Of a DNA stretch of 64,000 nucleotides, positions 1-9,249 are shown in pieces (positions within the stretch are counted from its first letter, which is position 1; the number at the start of each line of letters is the position of its first letter). The DNA is from Borrelia hermsii DAH (GTDB taxonomy: Bacteria > Spirochaetota > Spirochaetia > Borreliales > Borreliaceae): contig NZ_CP073136.1 of assembly GCF_023035675.1 (NCBI RefSeq), forward strand, positions 496,001-560,000. Reading direction: 5' to 3'. The translations under genes were made by a program, and so were the position numbers. A model generated the notes under the pieces. That model saw nothing but the letters and a program-made list of their open reading frames with translations, did not search any database and was not told the DNA's origin.

Positions 1-1
1 A

Positions 2-181
2 ATGTTTTTGGTTTTTTTTATTGAATTTCTTGTTATTGCTAAACTAAATATTATTGTTTCTTCTGTTTTTCAGTTTATTTTGGTTTTTTTTATGATTATT
101 ATTTCAATTGTGGTAAGCTATTTTGTATCAAATATTTTTTTTAAAAATATTATTTCTAAGTTTTTTAATCTGGATAAATAA
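2..181 (+). CDS. 3' end of a membrane protein gene (cut by window edge)
   Basis: An open frame runs from the window edge to a TAA at 179-181, giving about 59 residues. They are almost entirely hydrophobic with two likely membrane-spanning stretches and a short charged tail ending FFNLDK. The stop lies 11 bases before the next start, so it was probably transcribed with the following gene. The pattern resembles the C-terminal end of a multi-pass membrane enzyme, perhaps an acyltransferase, but the fragment is too short to name. The AUG at position 2 is probably internal. Confidence 0.5.
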   Translation: MFLVFFIEFLVIAKLNIIVSSVFQFILVFFMIIISIVVSYFVSNIFFKNIISKFFNLDK

Positions 182-192
182 AGAGAGAGGCT

Positions 193-1014
193 TTGGTGAG
201 TTTGCGGATTTTAGTTGCTGGGGAAGTTATAGGCAAGCCTGGCATTATTGTGATGAAGAATTTTTTGTCTTCTTTTAAACAAAGAAATGGCATTGATTTT
301 GTGATATCTGGTAATAATTTTACTACAGGGTTTCGAGGCCTGTGTAAAAGACATGCATTTTTGCTAAAAAAGTATGGTATTGATGTTTTGACTTTAGGAG
401 AAAATGCGTTTGTAAGAGCTGGACTTAGCGATGAACTTGATAAATATAATTTTATTTTAAAACCTTTAAATTGTCCTGCCAAATTAAAAGGTTATTCTTA
501 TTTTATTTACAATGTTAATGGCAGTAAGGTTGCCGTAATTAGACTTGTTGGACAGACAGGAATTACAAAATATAATTTTAATAATCCTTTTTTTGCTTTT
601 GATTATTTTTACGAAAAAATTAAGTTGCATACTAATAATATAATTGTACTCTTTGATTCAAATACTACTGCTGAGGTTAATGCCATGTTTTTTTATCTAA
701 AATCTAGAGTTAGTGCTTGTCTGGGTATTGGGAAGAGAATATTAACAGCAGATCTTAGAATTTTTGATCATACTGCAGTTATTACTGATCTTGGTAGAGT
801 TGGCAGTTTAAATAGTGTTATTGGATACGCACCTAAATTTGAGATAGATAAATTCTTACGAGGTTTTTTAAATAATCGATTTACTGAATCTTGGGATGGG
901 CTTGGTTTTAATGGTGTTATAGTTGAGATTAATGATGGGAAAGCTGTGATGGTTGAAGTTGTAAGGGAATACATCGATTTTGATGCTAGTCTTGAGAATA
1001 GTAATAACGTTTAA
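193..1014 (+). CDS. YmdB-like protein lacking the metal ligands (probable pseudo-enzyme)
   Basis: A 273-residue protein (TTG start, or GTG at 196, behind AGAGAGAGG) that is a paralogue of the YmdB-type phosphodiesterase encoded at 20706-21497. The two share length, layout and the block GSLNSVIG near residue 204. The di-metal site is gone: numbered from TTG, the first Asp is Glu11, the NGEN motif reads SGNN (Glu to Asn41), the NH pair reads EN at 70-71, the DFHAE His is absent, and GTHTH reads GIGKR so both His are lost. The fold is therefore likely kept while metal-dependent phosphodiesterase activity is not expected. It sits directly upstream of murA. A binding or regulatory role is possible; no function is known to me. 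Confidence 0.72.
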   Translation: MVSLRILVAGEVIGKPGIIVMKNFLSSFKQRNGIDFVISGNNFTTGFRGLCKRHAFLLKKYGIDVLTLGENAFVRAGLSDELDKYNFILKPLNCPAKLKGYSYFIYNVNGSKVAVIRLVGQTGITKYNFNNPFFAFDYFYEKIKLHTNNIIVLFDSNTTAEVNAMFFYLKSRVSACLGIGKRILTADLRIFDHTAVITDLGRVGSLNSVIGYAPKFEIDKFLRGFLNNRFTESWDGLGFNGVIVEINDGKAVMVEVVREYIDFDASLENSNNV

Positions 1015-1080
1015 AACGACACCTTTAATTTTCTAAAATGTGTTTTATTGATGCAAGCTTTGTTTAGTTTGGAGGTAATA

Positions 1081-2361
1081 ATGTATAGCTATCTTTTAGA
1101 GGGTGGTTTTAAAATAGGTGGAAAGATAACAGCTAGTGGAAATAAGAATGCAGCTTTGCCTTGCATTGTAGCGGCATTGCTTACAGATGAGGAAGTTATT
1201 TTAGATAATGTTCCAGATATTAAAGATGTAGAAGTTATTTTGCAAATTTTAAAGGACATAGGGGTTGAGGCGTTAAGGGAAGGTAATATCCTTAAAATTA
1301 AGGCTTTAAATATTATGAAAACTGAGTTAGATTCTTCCTTGACAGATTTAATTAGAGCCTCAATTTTGTTGGTGGGACCTATACTTGCTAGGTGTGGGAG
1401 AATCGATATTGCTCCCCCTGGTGGAGATGTTATTGGCAAAAGGCGTCTTGATACTCATTTTTATGGACTTGGTAAGCTTGGTGCTAAGTTAATAGAGAAT
1501 AAACGGATTGTTTTAGAAATAGATAAATTGGTTGGTGCTGAGATGTTTTTAGATGAGGCATCAGTTACTGCCACTGAGAATATTATTATGGCCGCTGTTC
1601 TTGCTGTTGGTGAGACAGTGATAATGAATGCTGCATGTGAACCGCATGTGCAAGATTTATGTAGCATGTTGAATGCTATGGGTGCTGATATTTCTGGTAT
1701 TGGTTCTAATATGCTTAGAATAAAGGGCGTAAAAAAATTAAGTGGAACTAGATTTCGCATAGGTGCTGATTTCATGCAGGTAGGTTCTTTAATTAGTCTT
1801 TCTGCATTAACAGGGGGTGAGCTTGAGATTAACAAGGCTGATCCTAAGAATTTTATCTTAATAAGACATGTATATTCAAGGCTTGGCATTAATTTTGAGT
1901 ATGACAACGAAAATATATATGTTAAGGAAAAACAGTCTTTAAAGGTGAAATTAGATTTTGGGGGACATATTCCCAAGATTGATGACGGACCGTGGCCAGC
2001 TTTCCCAACAGATCTTATGAGTATAATGATAGTAACTGCAACTCAAGTTCAAGGAACTGTTCTTATTTTTGAGAAAATGTTTGAATCAAGAATGTTTTTT
2101 GTAGACAAGCTTATTAAAATGGGTGCTCAGATCGTTCTTTGTGATCCCCATCGTGTGGTAGTTACAGGGAAAACTATTCTTAAGGGAAGTAATGTGTCCT
2201 CTCCTGATGTTAGGGCTGGTATGTCTTTGCTTATTGCAGCTCTTTGTGCTAAGGGTGAGAGTCGTATTCAAAATGTTTATCAAATTGAGAGGGGATATGA
2301 GGATGTTGTTACCAAGTTAAGTTCTCTGGGAGCAAAGATTAAGAGAGTGAAAGAGCAATAA
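1081..2361 (+). CDS. murA: UDP-N-acetylglucosamine 1-carboxyvinyltransferase MurA
   Basis: MurA transfers enolpyruvate from PEP to UDP-GlcNAc, the first committed step of peptidoglycan synthesis in the cytoplasm. The 426-residue protein has the family length, the N-terminal substrate-binding Lys22-Asn23 in ASGNKNAALP, and the active-site loop PPGGDVIG. The usual catalytic Cys of that loop (Cys115 in E. coli) is Asp116 here, encoded by GAT at 1426-1428; Asp variants remain active and are intrinsically resistant to fosfomycin. The ATG at 1081 is chosen because GGAGG lies five bases upstream; in-frame TTG/ATG at 1048/1051 would add only an unconserved leader. A hairpin follows the gene. Confidence 0.97.
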   Translation: MYSYLLEGGFKIGGKITASGNKNAALPCIVAALLTDEEVILDNVPDIKDVEVILQILKDIGVEALREGNILKIKALNIMKTELDSSLTDLIRASILLVGPILARCGRIDIAPPGGDVIGKRRLDTHFYGLGKLGAKLIENKRIVLEIDKLVGAEMFLDEASVTATENIIMAAVLAVGETVIMNAACEPHVQDLCSMLNAMGADISGIGSNMLRIKGVKKLSGTRFRIGADFMQVGSLISLSALTGGELEINKADPKNFILIRHVYSRLGINFEYDNENIYVKEKQSLKVKLDFGGHIPKIDDGPWPAFPTDLMSIMIVTATQVQGTVLIFEKMFESRMFFVDKLIKMGAQIVLCDPHRVVVTGKTILKGSNVSSPDVRAGMSLLIAALCAKGESRIQNVYQIERGYEDVVTKLSSLGAKIKRVKEQ

Positions 2362-2388
2362 ATTTTATTTTTATTAGGTAAAAGTAAG

Positions 2389-2411
2389 CTTGCCTTTTTA
2401 AGAAAGGCAAG
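2389..2411 (+). terminator. Hairpin after murA
   Basis: A perfect 9-bp inverted repeat, CTTGCCTTT and AAAGGCAAG, with a 5-base loop lies 27 bases after the murA stop. No run of T follows directly, so it is not a textbook intrinsic terminator; it could end transcription weakly or protect the 3' end of the mRNA. Confidence 0.5.
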
Positions 2412-2579
2412 ATAATAGAATGTTATTTTTAGTGTTATCCAGATTTATGGGTTAGTCATGTGTTTTACATAAGTTTCACAATCTATTTTATTTATTTGTT
2501 TTTTTAGAGTTGAATAAAAGCGTGCTTTTTCATAAAACTTGCCAATTTGTCAGTATAATAGAATGCAAGGTATATTTTT

Positions 2580-3926
2580 ATGTCAATAAGTAGGACTAAA
2601 ATTAGAAAATTAATATTGGAAGACAATTTATATCGAGTGCTTTTAGTTATCAGTTTTCCTATCGTGGCAACTAATGTGTTTCAGGCTTTTTATGAATTTG
2701 CAGATATGTTTTATGTTGGGAAGCTTGGGGCTATGCCGCTTGCTGCATTATCTCTTACTGGGCCTATTAATTTCCTTATTATGGTTTTTGCTATGGGAAT
2801 GGCTACAGGAAGCGTATCGTTAATGTCTAGATGTATTGGGGAAGAGACTTTTGCTAAGTTTTCAAAATATGCAGGGCAATTGATATTTTTAAATTTTGTA
2901 TTGTCTTTATTTGTTACAGTTTTAGTTTTAATATTTATAGATCTTATTTTAGATGTTATGGGTGTAAGTGGCGAGCTTAAAGAGCTTGCAAAATCTTATT
3001 TTTATGTTGTAATCTATGCGATACCCATAATGTTTTTAAGTATTGCTGTTGTATACATATTAAATGCTCAAGGCGAGACTGTCATTTCAATGATGCTAAT
3101 TTTGGTTGCAAATATTATTAATTTTATTCTTGATCCAATTTTAATGTTTACTTGTAATTTAGGTATTGCTGGTGCTGCTTGGTCTACTCTTTTTGCAAAA
3201 TTAATGACAGTTTTTTCTTATCTTTTTTTTACTTATAGACTAAATTGTGGACTTAAAGTGCGCTTAAAGGATATTGTTCCAGATATTGCTATAATAAAAA
3301 ATATTATTAACTTAGGTCTTCCAGCGGCTTTTGGCCATGTTATGGCTTCTTTGTCGTTTTTAATTTTTAATTATATTGTAATTCAAATTGGCTCAAAATT
3401 TTTAGCTGCTTATGGCATGGCCAATAATATTATTTCTTTTTTACTTCTTCCTGGAATGAGTATTGGTACTGGAATTGTTTCAATTGTTGGACAAAATCTT
3501 GGTGCAAAAAATATTAGCAGGGTAGAAGATACTTTAAAAAAGGGATTTCTTGTTACCTTAATAATAATGATCACAGTTGCATCGTTCATAATATCTTTTA
3601 GAGAGATTATAATAAAGATTTTCACAGATGATTTAGAAGTTTTTGATTATGCTAATCGTTATTTATTATTGGCATCAATTGGAACTGTTGGATTTGGATT
3701 GCAACAAGTTTTTTTTGGAGGATTGATAGGCGTAGGACTTACAAAGATTGTTATGATTGTTAGTTGTATTCGTCTTTGGATTGTTCGCTTGCCAGTTGTG
3801 TTTATCTTTCAATATTTTGGAGTTATAGAAGATTCGTTGGGATATGCTTTTATAATTTCAAATTATGTGGCTTTAATTATTGTGTTGTGTTTGACTTTTA
3901 CTAGATATTGGATGAAAATACAGTAA
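2580..3926 (+). CDS. MATE-family multidrug/drug:cation efflux transporter
   Basis: A 448-residue integral membrane protein with about 12 hydrophobic helices in two similar halves, the MATE layout. The N-terminal part carries FPIVATNVFQAFYEFADMFY-type residues, typical of helix 1 of NorM/DinF-like proteins (hydrophobic, with the Phe-Ala-Asp segment), and the second half repeats the theme at LGLPAAFGHVMASLSFLIF. Such proteins export cationic compounds across the inner membrane in exchange for Na+ or H+. The substrate cannot be told. ATG start with AAGG about 10 bases upstream. It stands alone between the murA hairpin and an AT-rich gap of about 240 bases (3927-4169) in which I see no gene. Confidence 0.88.
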   Translation: MSISRTKIRKLILEDNLYRVLLVISFPIVATNVFQAFYEFADMFYVGKLGAMPLAALSLTGPINFLIMVFAMGMATGSVSLMSRCIGEETFAKFSKYAGQLIFLNFVLSLFVTVLVLIFIDLILDVMGVSGELKELAKSYFYVVIYAIPIMFLSIAVVYILNAQGETVISMMLILVANIINFILDPILMFTCNLGIAGAAWSTLFAKLMTVFSYLFFTYRLNCGLKVRLKDIVPDIAIIKNIINLGLPAAFGHVMASLSFLIFNYIVIQIGSKFLAAYGMANNIISFLLLPGMSIGTGIVSIVGQNLGAKNISRVEDTLKKGFLVTLIIMITVASFIISFREIIIKIFTDDLEVFDYANRYLLLASIGTVGFGLQQVFFGGLIGVGLTKIVMIVSCIRLWIVRLPVVFIFQYFGVIEDSLGYAFIISNYVALIIVLCLTFTRYWMKIQ

Positions 3927-4169
3927 TATTAATTTATAAATTGGGATTGATTTACATCATATTTTAACTTAAGTTCTTTAGTTCAAGATGCTAAGGGCTT
4001 GCCAAAGAGCATTATTTTTAATAATTCTTACCAGAAAAAAATATAATCAATTTAATGAGCATGTTTTGGTTCATTTTATGTTAGTTTTATGTTGGTTGGA
4101 TTAAAAATCAAGAGTGAATAATATTTATATTAGGAATAGAGAAATTATATAAAATTGGATATTGATAAA

Positions 4170-4559
4170 TTAATCTTGTTTTAAAAATATATAAAATATA
4201 TTTTTTTGTTTCTTGTTGATATTGATATTTAGTTTAAAAGTTTTTTCTTCTTCTGCTTTAATGCCTTCTTTAATTAGATGACCGGTTTTATTTCCTTTCT
4301 TAAAAATTGCTAATGAATTTTGCTTTATATCTGTTTTTCTGTTGTTTTTAAGAGTAATGATTAATTCGTTTTTATTGTTAGTATGAAATCTTATAATTTC
4401 AATCTTTTCTGTATTTTTCTTTATGCTGATAATATGGGTAATATCTCTGCTGATTTCTTTTGATTTTACGGAATTGTTTTTTATACATGATATAGTTATG
4501 GATACAATGAGTATTGTAATACTGTTTAATAGTCTATGTTTCAAATTGTGTCGTGACAT
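4170..4559 (-). CDS. Small hypothetical protein, possible lipoprotein
   Basis: A 129-residue minus-strand protein whose N-terminus has a basic start, a hydrophobic stretch (ILIVSITIS) and then Cys26, a layout that fits the loose borrelial lipobox. The rest is rich in Lys, Asn and Ile, with a predicted beta-rich tail; no family is recognised. There is no strong ribosome binding site near the ATG (AAAGGA lies about 16 bases away), so expression may be low or the start may differ. It is divergent from tuf and convergent with the MATE gene. Export and lipidation are inferred from the N-terminus alone. Confidence 0.55.
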   Translation of the reverse strand: MSRHNLKHRLLNSITILIVSITISCIKNNSVKSKEISRDITHIISIKKNTEKIEIIRFHTNNKNELIITLKNNRKTDIKQNSLAIFKKGNKTGHLIKEGIKAEEEKTFKLNININKKQKNIFYIFLKQD

Positions 4560-4724
4560 ATTGTTATTTTATTGTAATCCTTTAACCGTAATCTTAGAAT
4601 AATCGGTAAATTTTAATATTCATATCATTATTTTCTTAAAATTTACCTTGTCTTTATGATTGTCAACTGTGCATTAGCACAATATTGCTTGTTTTGTATA
4701 TTTTATATTAAGACATTAAACGTA

Positions 4725-4753
4725 TTGACTATATTTTAAATAATATGTAGACT
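4725..4753 (+). promoter_or_regulatory. Candidate distal sigma70 promoter of the tuf/S10 cluster
   Basis: TTGACT at 4725-4730 and TAGACT at 4748-4753 are separated by 17 bases (5/6 and 4/6 matches to consensus). It would give a leader of about 190 bases before tuf. Prediction by eye only; in DNA this AT-rich chance matches are common. Confidence 0.4.
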
Positions 4754-4855
4754 AATAGAGTTATTAAGAATTCTTTTAGAAAAACACGAAAAATCGGGTC
4801 AATTTCTAAGAAGTTATGTTTTTTAAATATAGTAGTTTTACTTATTTTATGATTG

Positions 4856-4885
4856 TTGTATCTTAATGAAGAAACAAGGTAGAAT
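4856..4885 (+). promoter_or_regulatory. Candidate proximal promoter of tuf
   Basis: TTGTAT at 4856-4861 and TAGAAT at 4880-4885 with an 18-base spacer, giving a leader of about 55 bases before the tuf ATG. The -10 box is a good match, the -35 weaker. Either this or the distal candidate, or both, could drive the cluster. Confidence 0.35.
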
Positions 4886-4948
4886 TCTTAAAATAAGAGT
4901 TTTGAAGAATAGGTAAAAATTGAGAGTATAAATTTTGGGAGGTGATTC

Positions 4949-6133
4949 ATGGCTAAGGAAGTTTTTCAGAGAACAAAGCCGCATATGAATGTGGGTACAA
5001 TAGGGCATGTTGACCATGGTAAGACAACATTAACAGCAGCTATTAGTATTTATTGTTCAAAGGTAAATAAAGATGCTAAGGCGCTCAAGTATGAAGATAT
5101 TGATAATGCGCCTGAAGAGAAAGCAAGAGGAATAACAATTAATGCCAGACATATTGAGTATGAAACTGCTGGTAGGCATTATGCTCACGTTGATTGTCCC
5201 GGACACGCTGACTATATTAAAAATATGATTACAGGTGCAGCTCAGATGGATGCGGCAATATTGCTGGTTGCTGCTGATAGTGGAGCAGAGCCTCAGACAA
5301 AAGAACATTTACTTCTTGCGCAGCGAATGGGAATAAAGAAAATAATAGTGTTTTTAAATAAATTAGATTTAGCAGATCCTGAACTTGTTGAACTTGTTGA
5401 AGTTGAAGTTTTGGAACTTGTTGAAAAATATGGATTCCCTGGCGATACACCAATAGTCAAGGGTTCGGCTTTTGGGGCTATGTCAAATCCTGATGATCCT
5501 GAAGCTACAAAATGCATAAAGGAACTTCTTGAAACTATGGATAGTTATTTTGATCTTCCTGAGAGAGATATTGATAAGCCATTTTTGCTTGCTATTGAAG
5601 ATGTTTTCTCTATCTCTGGACGTGGTACTGTTGCTACTGGTCGTATTGAAAGAGGTATTATTAAGGTTGGACAAGAAGTTGAAATCGTTGGAATTAGAGA
5701 AACCAGAAAGACAACTGTTACTGGTGTTGAAATGTTTCAAAAGATTCTTGAGCAAGGTGAGGCAGGGGATAATGTTGGTCTTTTGTTAAGAGGTGTTGAT
5801 AAAAAGGATGTTGAGAGAGGTCAGGTTATTGCTGCTATTGGTACAATTACTCCTCATAAAAAGTTCAAGGCTTCTATATATTGTCTAACTAAGGAAGAAG
5901 GCGGAAGACATAAACCATTCTTTTCAGGATATAGACCACAGTTTTTCTTTAGAACAACTGATGTTACAGGTATGGTTAGCTTAGAGGGCAAGGAAATGGT
6001 TATGCCTGGAGATAATGTTGACATTGTTGTTGAACTTATATCTTTAATAGCTATGGATAAAAATGTTGAGTTTGCTGTTAGAGAAGGTGGTAGAACAGTT
6101 GCTTCAGGAAGGATTCTTGAAATATTGGAATAG
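4949..6133 (+). CDS. tuf: Elongation factor Tu
   Basis: GTPase that brings aminoacyl-tRNA to the ribosomal A site. The 394-residue protein has the G1 motif [17 protein letters not shown] and GSA motifs of the G domain, then domains 2 and 3 ending [26 protein letters not shown] precedes the ATG. Near residue 300 the usual Pro of the GQVL-x-PGTI stretch reads Ile ([10 protein letters not shown]), a small local departure. It is the first gene of the run of ribosomal genes; only 46 bases separate it from rpsJ, so co-transcription is likely. Confidence 0.99.
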   Translation: MAKEVFQRTKPHMNVGTIGHVDHGKTTLTAAISIYCSKVNKDAKALKYEDIDNAPEEKARGITINARHIEYETAGRHYAHVDCPGHADYIKNMITGAAQMDAAILLVAADSGAEPQTKEHLLLAQRMGIKKIIVFLNKLDLADPELVELVEVEVLELVEKYGFPGDTPIVKGSAFGAMSNPDDPEATKCIKELLETMDSYFDLPERDIDKPFLLAIEDVFSISGRGTVATGRIERGIIKVGQEVEIVGIRETRKTTVTGVEMFQKILEQGEAGDNVGLLLRGVDKKDVERGQVIAAIGTITPHKKFKASIYCLTKEEGGRHKPFFSGYRPQFFFRTTDVTGMVSLEGKEMVMPGDNVDIVVELISLIAMDKNVEFAVREGGRTVASGRILEILE

Positions 6134-6179
6134 TGTAGGGTTTAGAGGTTTTTATATCTCTAAAGTTTAGGAGAATAAA

Positions 6180-6491
6180 TTGATTACTAAAGATAAGATA
6201 CGGGTAAGACTTTTTAGTTTTGATGTTAAGATATTGGATCAGAGCGCTGAATCTATTGTTAGGGCTGTTCAAAAGTCTAAGGCACAAATTAAAGGTCCTA
6301 TTCCTTTGCCGACAAAGATAAAGAAATATACTGTTTTGCGTTCTCCTCATGTTAATAAAAAATCAAGAGAACAGTTTGAAATGAGAACTCATAAGAGGCT
6401 TATTGATATTTTAGAGCCTACTTCTGCTTTGATGGATTCTTTAATGAAATTAGAGCTTCCTGCAGGAGTGGAGGTTGATATTAAGCAGTAA
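6180..6491 (+). CDS. rpsJ: 30S ribosomal protein S10
   Basis: 103-residue S10, a 3'-domain protein of the 30S subunit that also serves as NusE in antitermination. Typical signature KGPIPLPTK and the HKRLIDI helix are present. The start is a TTG at 6180 preceded by TAGGAG seven bases upstream; no in-frame ATG lies close, so the rare start is firm. First gene of the S10 block. Confidence 0.98.
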
Positions 6492-6526
6492 ATAGATTTT
6501 TTAAGTTATGAATTTGAGGTGTTTTA

Positions 6527-7156
6527 ATGTTGGGATTGATTGGAAAAAAAGTTGGCATGACGCAGGTCTTTCAAGGCAATGGAGTTGTGGTGCCTGTGAC
6601 GGTGATAGAATTTGAGCCCAATTATATTATAGGAAAAAAGACGGTAGAGAGAGATGGGTATGATGCTCTGATAATGGGCTCTGTCGATCTTAAGAGTTCT
6701 AAAATTTCAAAACCTATAAAAGGTCAATATAAAAACCTAGAAAATGTTGAGCCTAAGAAATATGTGATAGAATTTAAAGGACTTAAAGGTTATGATGCTG
6801 GTGATGAGGTTGGCCTTGATGCTTTTAAAGAGATTAAGTATGTAGATATTACTGGTACTACTAAAGGTAAAGGTTTTCAAGGGGCTATGAAGAGACATAA
6901 TTTTAGTGGTGGTCCATCTTCGCATGGTTCTAAGTTTCATAGACATCTTGGTAGTACAGGTCAAGCTGCTACACCTTCTAGAACCTTTAAGGGCACTAAA
7001 ATGGCTGGCAGAATGGGTGGAGAGCAACAAACTATTCAAAATCTTGAAGTTGTTTTTATTGATGAGGAGAAAAGAGCCATTTTGGTAAAAGGAGCTGTGC
7101 CAGGAGTTAAGGGTTCTTTTGTTATTGTTAAAAAGGCAAAAAAAGTGGGTGTTTAG
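6527..7156 (+). CDS. rplC: 50S ribosomal protein L3
   Basis: 209-residue L3, an early 50S assembly protein reaching the peptidyl transferase centre. Recognised by the N-terminal LIGKKVGMTQVF and the loop GPSSHGSKFHRHLGSTGQ. One base separates its stop from the start of rplD, indicating translational coupling. Confidence 0.98.
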   Translation: MLGLIGKKVGMTQVFQGNGVVVPVTVIEFEPNYIIGKKTVERDGYDALIMGSVDLKSSKISKPIKGQYKNLENVEPKKYVIEFKGLKGYDAGDEVGLDAFKEIKYVDITGTTKGKGFQGAMKRHNFSGGPSSHGSKFHRHLGSTGQAATPSRTFKGTKMAGRMGGEQQTIQNLEVVFIDEEKRAILVKGAVPGVKGSFVIVKKAKKVGV

Positions 7157-7157
7157 T

Positions 7158-7787
7158 ATGGAAAGAAAAGTTTTTTCTAAGGATGGACAAGAACTTCGAA
7201 CTATAGATTTAGAGGATAGAGTTTTTAATATAGATATTAGTTATGGTTCTATATATAATGCTATTAATAATGAGCTAGCTAATCTTAGAGTTGGAACAGC
7301 TTCAACTAAAACTAGGTCTGAGGTTAGGGGTAGTTCAAAGAAGCCTTGGAAACAAAAAGGCACAGGACGTGCAAGGGTTGGTACCAAGAGGAATCCAATT
7401 TGGGTTGGTGGAGGTATAGCTTTAGGGCCAAAACCAAGGGACTATAGTTATAAGCTTCCAAGGAAAGTTAAACGACTTGCTTTTAGATCTGTTTTAAGTT
7501 TATGTGCATCTGCAGAAGATAGATTAAAGATCGTTGAAAATTTTACTATTGAATCAGGAAAAACAAGAGAGCTTGCTTCGATAATGAAGCATTTTGTAAA
7601 GATTAATGGTAAAACAGTAATTTTATTGGGCAATGATGATCAGATGGTTAAAAGAGCAGGACGCAATATAAGAGATTTAAAGATTTTATCGTTCAATAGA
7701 CTTAGAGTTGTTGATTTATTTTATGCTAAAAATTTAATAGCGCTTGAGTCTGCTGTTAATGGGCTTAATGAGCTTTATGTTAAATAA
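7158..7787 (+). CDS. rplD: 50S ribosomal protein L4
   Basis: 209-residue L4, which binds domain I of 23S rRNA and lines the exit tunnel; in other bacteria it autoregulates the S10 operon. The tunnel loop KPWKQKGTGRARVG is intact. The ATG at 7158, one base after the rplC stop, is preferred over an upstream ATG inside rplC because it gives the family's usual N-terminus (MERKVFSKDG). Confidence 0.98.
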   Translation: MERKVFSKDGQELRTIDLEDRVFNIDISYGSIYNAINNELANLRVGTASTKTRSEVRGSSKKPWKQKGTGRARVGTKRNPIWVGGGIALGPKPRDYSYKLPRKVKRLAFRSVLSLCASAEDRLKIVENFTIESGKTRELASIMKHFVKINGKTVILLGNDDQMVKRAGRNIRDLKILSFNRLRVVDLFYAKNLIALESAVNGLNELYVK

Positions 7788-7808
7788 GATGGATAGTAGG
7801 GATGAGTT

Positions 7809-8105
7809 ATGAAAGCTTATGATATAATAATTTCGCCTATGCTTACTGAGAAAACTAATATTCAAAGAGAGAATATGAATGTTTATGCTTTTAAGGTTAA
7901 AAAGCAAGCAAATAAAAAAGAGATTGGTGCTGCTATTAAGGAACTTTTTAATGTTACTCCAATGTCATGTAATTTGCTTAATGTTAAGAGCAAGGTTAAA
8001 ACGGTTGTGTCAAGAAAAGGTTATCCTATTGGCAAAGGGAAAACTTCTTCATGGAAAAAGGCGTATGTTTATCTTAAAAAAGAAGATAAGATAGATATTT
8101 TTTAG
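7809..8105 (+). CDS. rplW: 50S ribosomal protein L23
   Basis: 98-residue L23, located at the exit tunnel where trigger factor and SRP dock. Begins with the typical [12 protein letters not shown] and has the conserved NVYAFKV strand. Follows rplD by 21 bases. Confidence 0.98.
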   Translation: MKAYDIIISPMLTEKTNIQRENMNVYAFKVKKQANKKEIGAAIKELFNVTPMSCNLLNVKSKVKTVVSRKGYPIGKGKTSSWKKAYVYLKKEDKIDIF

Positions 8106-8122
8106 TAGGTTTGGAGAAAAAT

Positions 8123-8956
8123 ATGGGTATTAAGACTTATAGGCCAAAAACTTCATCTTTGCGTTATAAGACAACTTTATCATTTGATGAGTTGAGTAAG
8201 GGTAATAACCCTTTGAAGTCTTTAACTAGAGGGAAGGTATCTAGGGCTGGAAGAGATTCTTCTGGAAGAATTAGTGTTAGAAGAAGAGGTGGAGGACATA
8301 AGAGACGGTATAGAGAGATTGACTTTGGCAGAAGGGATAAGTTCGGTATACCTGCTCGAGTTGTATCTATTGAGTATGATCCAAATAGAAGTTCTAATAT
8401 AGCTTTGCTTGTTTACAAAGATGGGGATAAGAGATATATTATTGCTCCTAAAGGAATTAAAGTCGGCGATATTTTAGAGAGCGGTCCAAATTCCCCAATA
8501 AGGATTGGTAATGCTTTGCCACTTGAGAATATTCCTGTTGGTAAGACAGTGCATAACATTGAGCTTAATATTGGAAAAGGTGGACAGCTTGTAAGAGGTG
8601 CTGGGGGATATGCGATGGTGCTTGCTTCTGAGGGAGATTATGTAACAGTTAAGCTTCCATCAGGCGAGATGCGCATGATTTTTAAGAAATGCATGGCAAC
8701 TCTTGGAGAAGTTGGAAATGAAGATTACGTAAATGTTTCTATTGGTAAGGCTGGTAAGAGTAGATGGCTTGGCAGAAGGCCTAAAGTAAGAGGTGTTGCG
8801 ATGAATCCTGTAGACCATCCGCATGGAGGTGGTGAGGGTAAGACTTCTGGTGGTCGTCATCCTGTATCACCTTGGGGGCAGCCAACTAAGGGATATAAGA
8901 CCCGGAAGAAAAAGAAGTATTCAGATAAATTTATCATTAAAAGAAGAAATAAGTAG
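8123..8956 (+). CDS. rplB: 50S ribosomal protein L2
   Basis: 277-residue L2, needed for subunit association and peptidyl transfer. The conserved C-terminal loop [14 protein letters not shown] includes the His important for activity. The ATG at 8123 with GGAG six to ten bases upstream fits the family start [10 protein letters not shown] better than the TTG at 8111. Confidence 0.99.
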   Translation: MGIKTYRPKTSSLRYKTTLSFDELSKGNNPLKSLTRGKVSRAGRDSSGRISVRRRGGGHKRRYREIDFGRRDKFGIPARVVSIEYDPNRSSNIALLVYKDGDKRYIIAPKGIKVGDILESGPNSPIRIGNALPLENIPVGKTVHNIELNIGKGGQLVRGAGGYAMVLASEGDYVTVKLPSGEMRMIFKKCMATLGEVGNEDYVNVSIGKAGKSRWLGRRPKVRGVAMNPVDHPHGGGEGKTSGGRHPVSPWGQPTKGYKTRKKKKYSDKFIIKRRNK

Positions 8957-8965
8957 GAGTGTGTA

Positions 8966-9244
8966 GTGGCAAGATCTATTAAAAAAGGACCTTTTATAGA
9001 AAAAAGTCTTTATCAAAAAGTTTTGGCCTCTTCTGGCAGAGAGAAAAGGGTAGTAATTAAAACCTATTCCAGAGCCTCAACAATAATTCCTGAGATGGTA
9101 AGTCTTACTATATCTGTTTACAATGGGAAGTCTTTTATTCCTGTGTATATTACTGAGGATCTTGTTGGGCATAAGCTTGGAGAATTTTCACCTACAAGAA
9201 TTTTTAGAGGACATGCTAAATCAGATAAGAAGGGAAGGAAGTAG
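8966..9244 (+). CDS. rpsS: 30S ribosomal protein S19
   Basis: 92-residue S19, at the head of the 30S subunit near the A site. Starts [10 protein letters not shown] from a GTG preceded by TAGGAG, and ends with the [10 protein letters not shown] motif plus basic tail. Ten bases after rplB. Confidence 0.98.
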   Translation: MARSIKKGPFIEKSLYQKVLASSGREKRVVIKTYSRASTIIPEMVSLTISVYNGKSFIPVYITEDLVGHKLGEFSPTRIFRGHAKSDKKGRK

Positions 9245-9249
9245 AGTTT

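Larger units (their letters stand above)
4560..4948. other. 389-bp intergenic region upstream of tuf
   Basis: No gene is visible. The region holds two candidate + strand promoters (listed separately), a small perfect hairpin TGTGC-ATTA-GCACA at 4668-4681, and presumably the promoter of the minus-strand gene ending at 4559. It is the natural control region of the tuf-ribosomal protein cluster. Confidence 0.6.

Noticed and set aside
1461..1976. 171-codon minus-strand open frame
   Set aside because: Lies opposite murA; third-position bias of murA explains the lack of stops.
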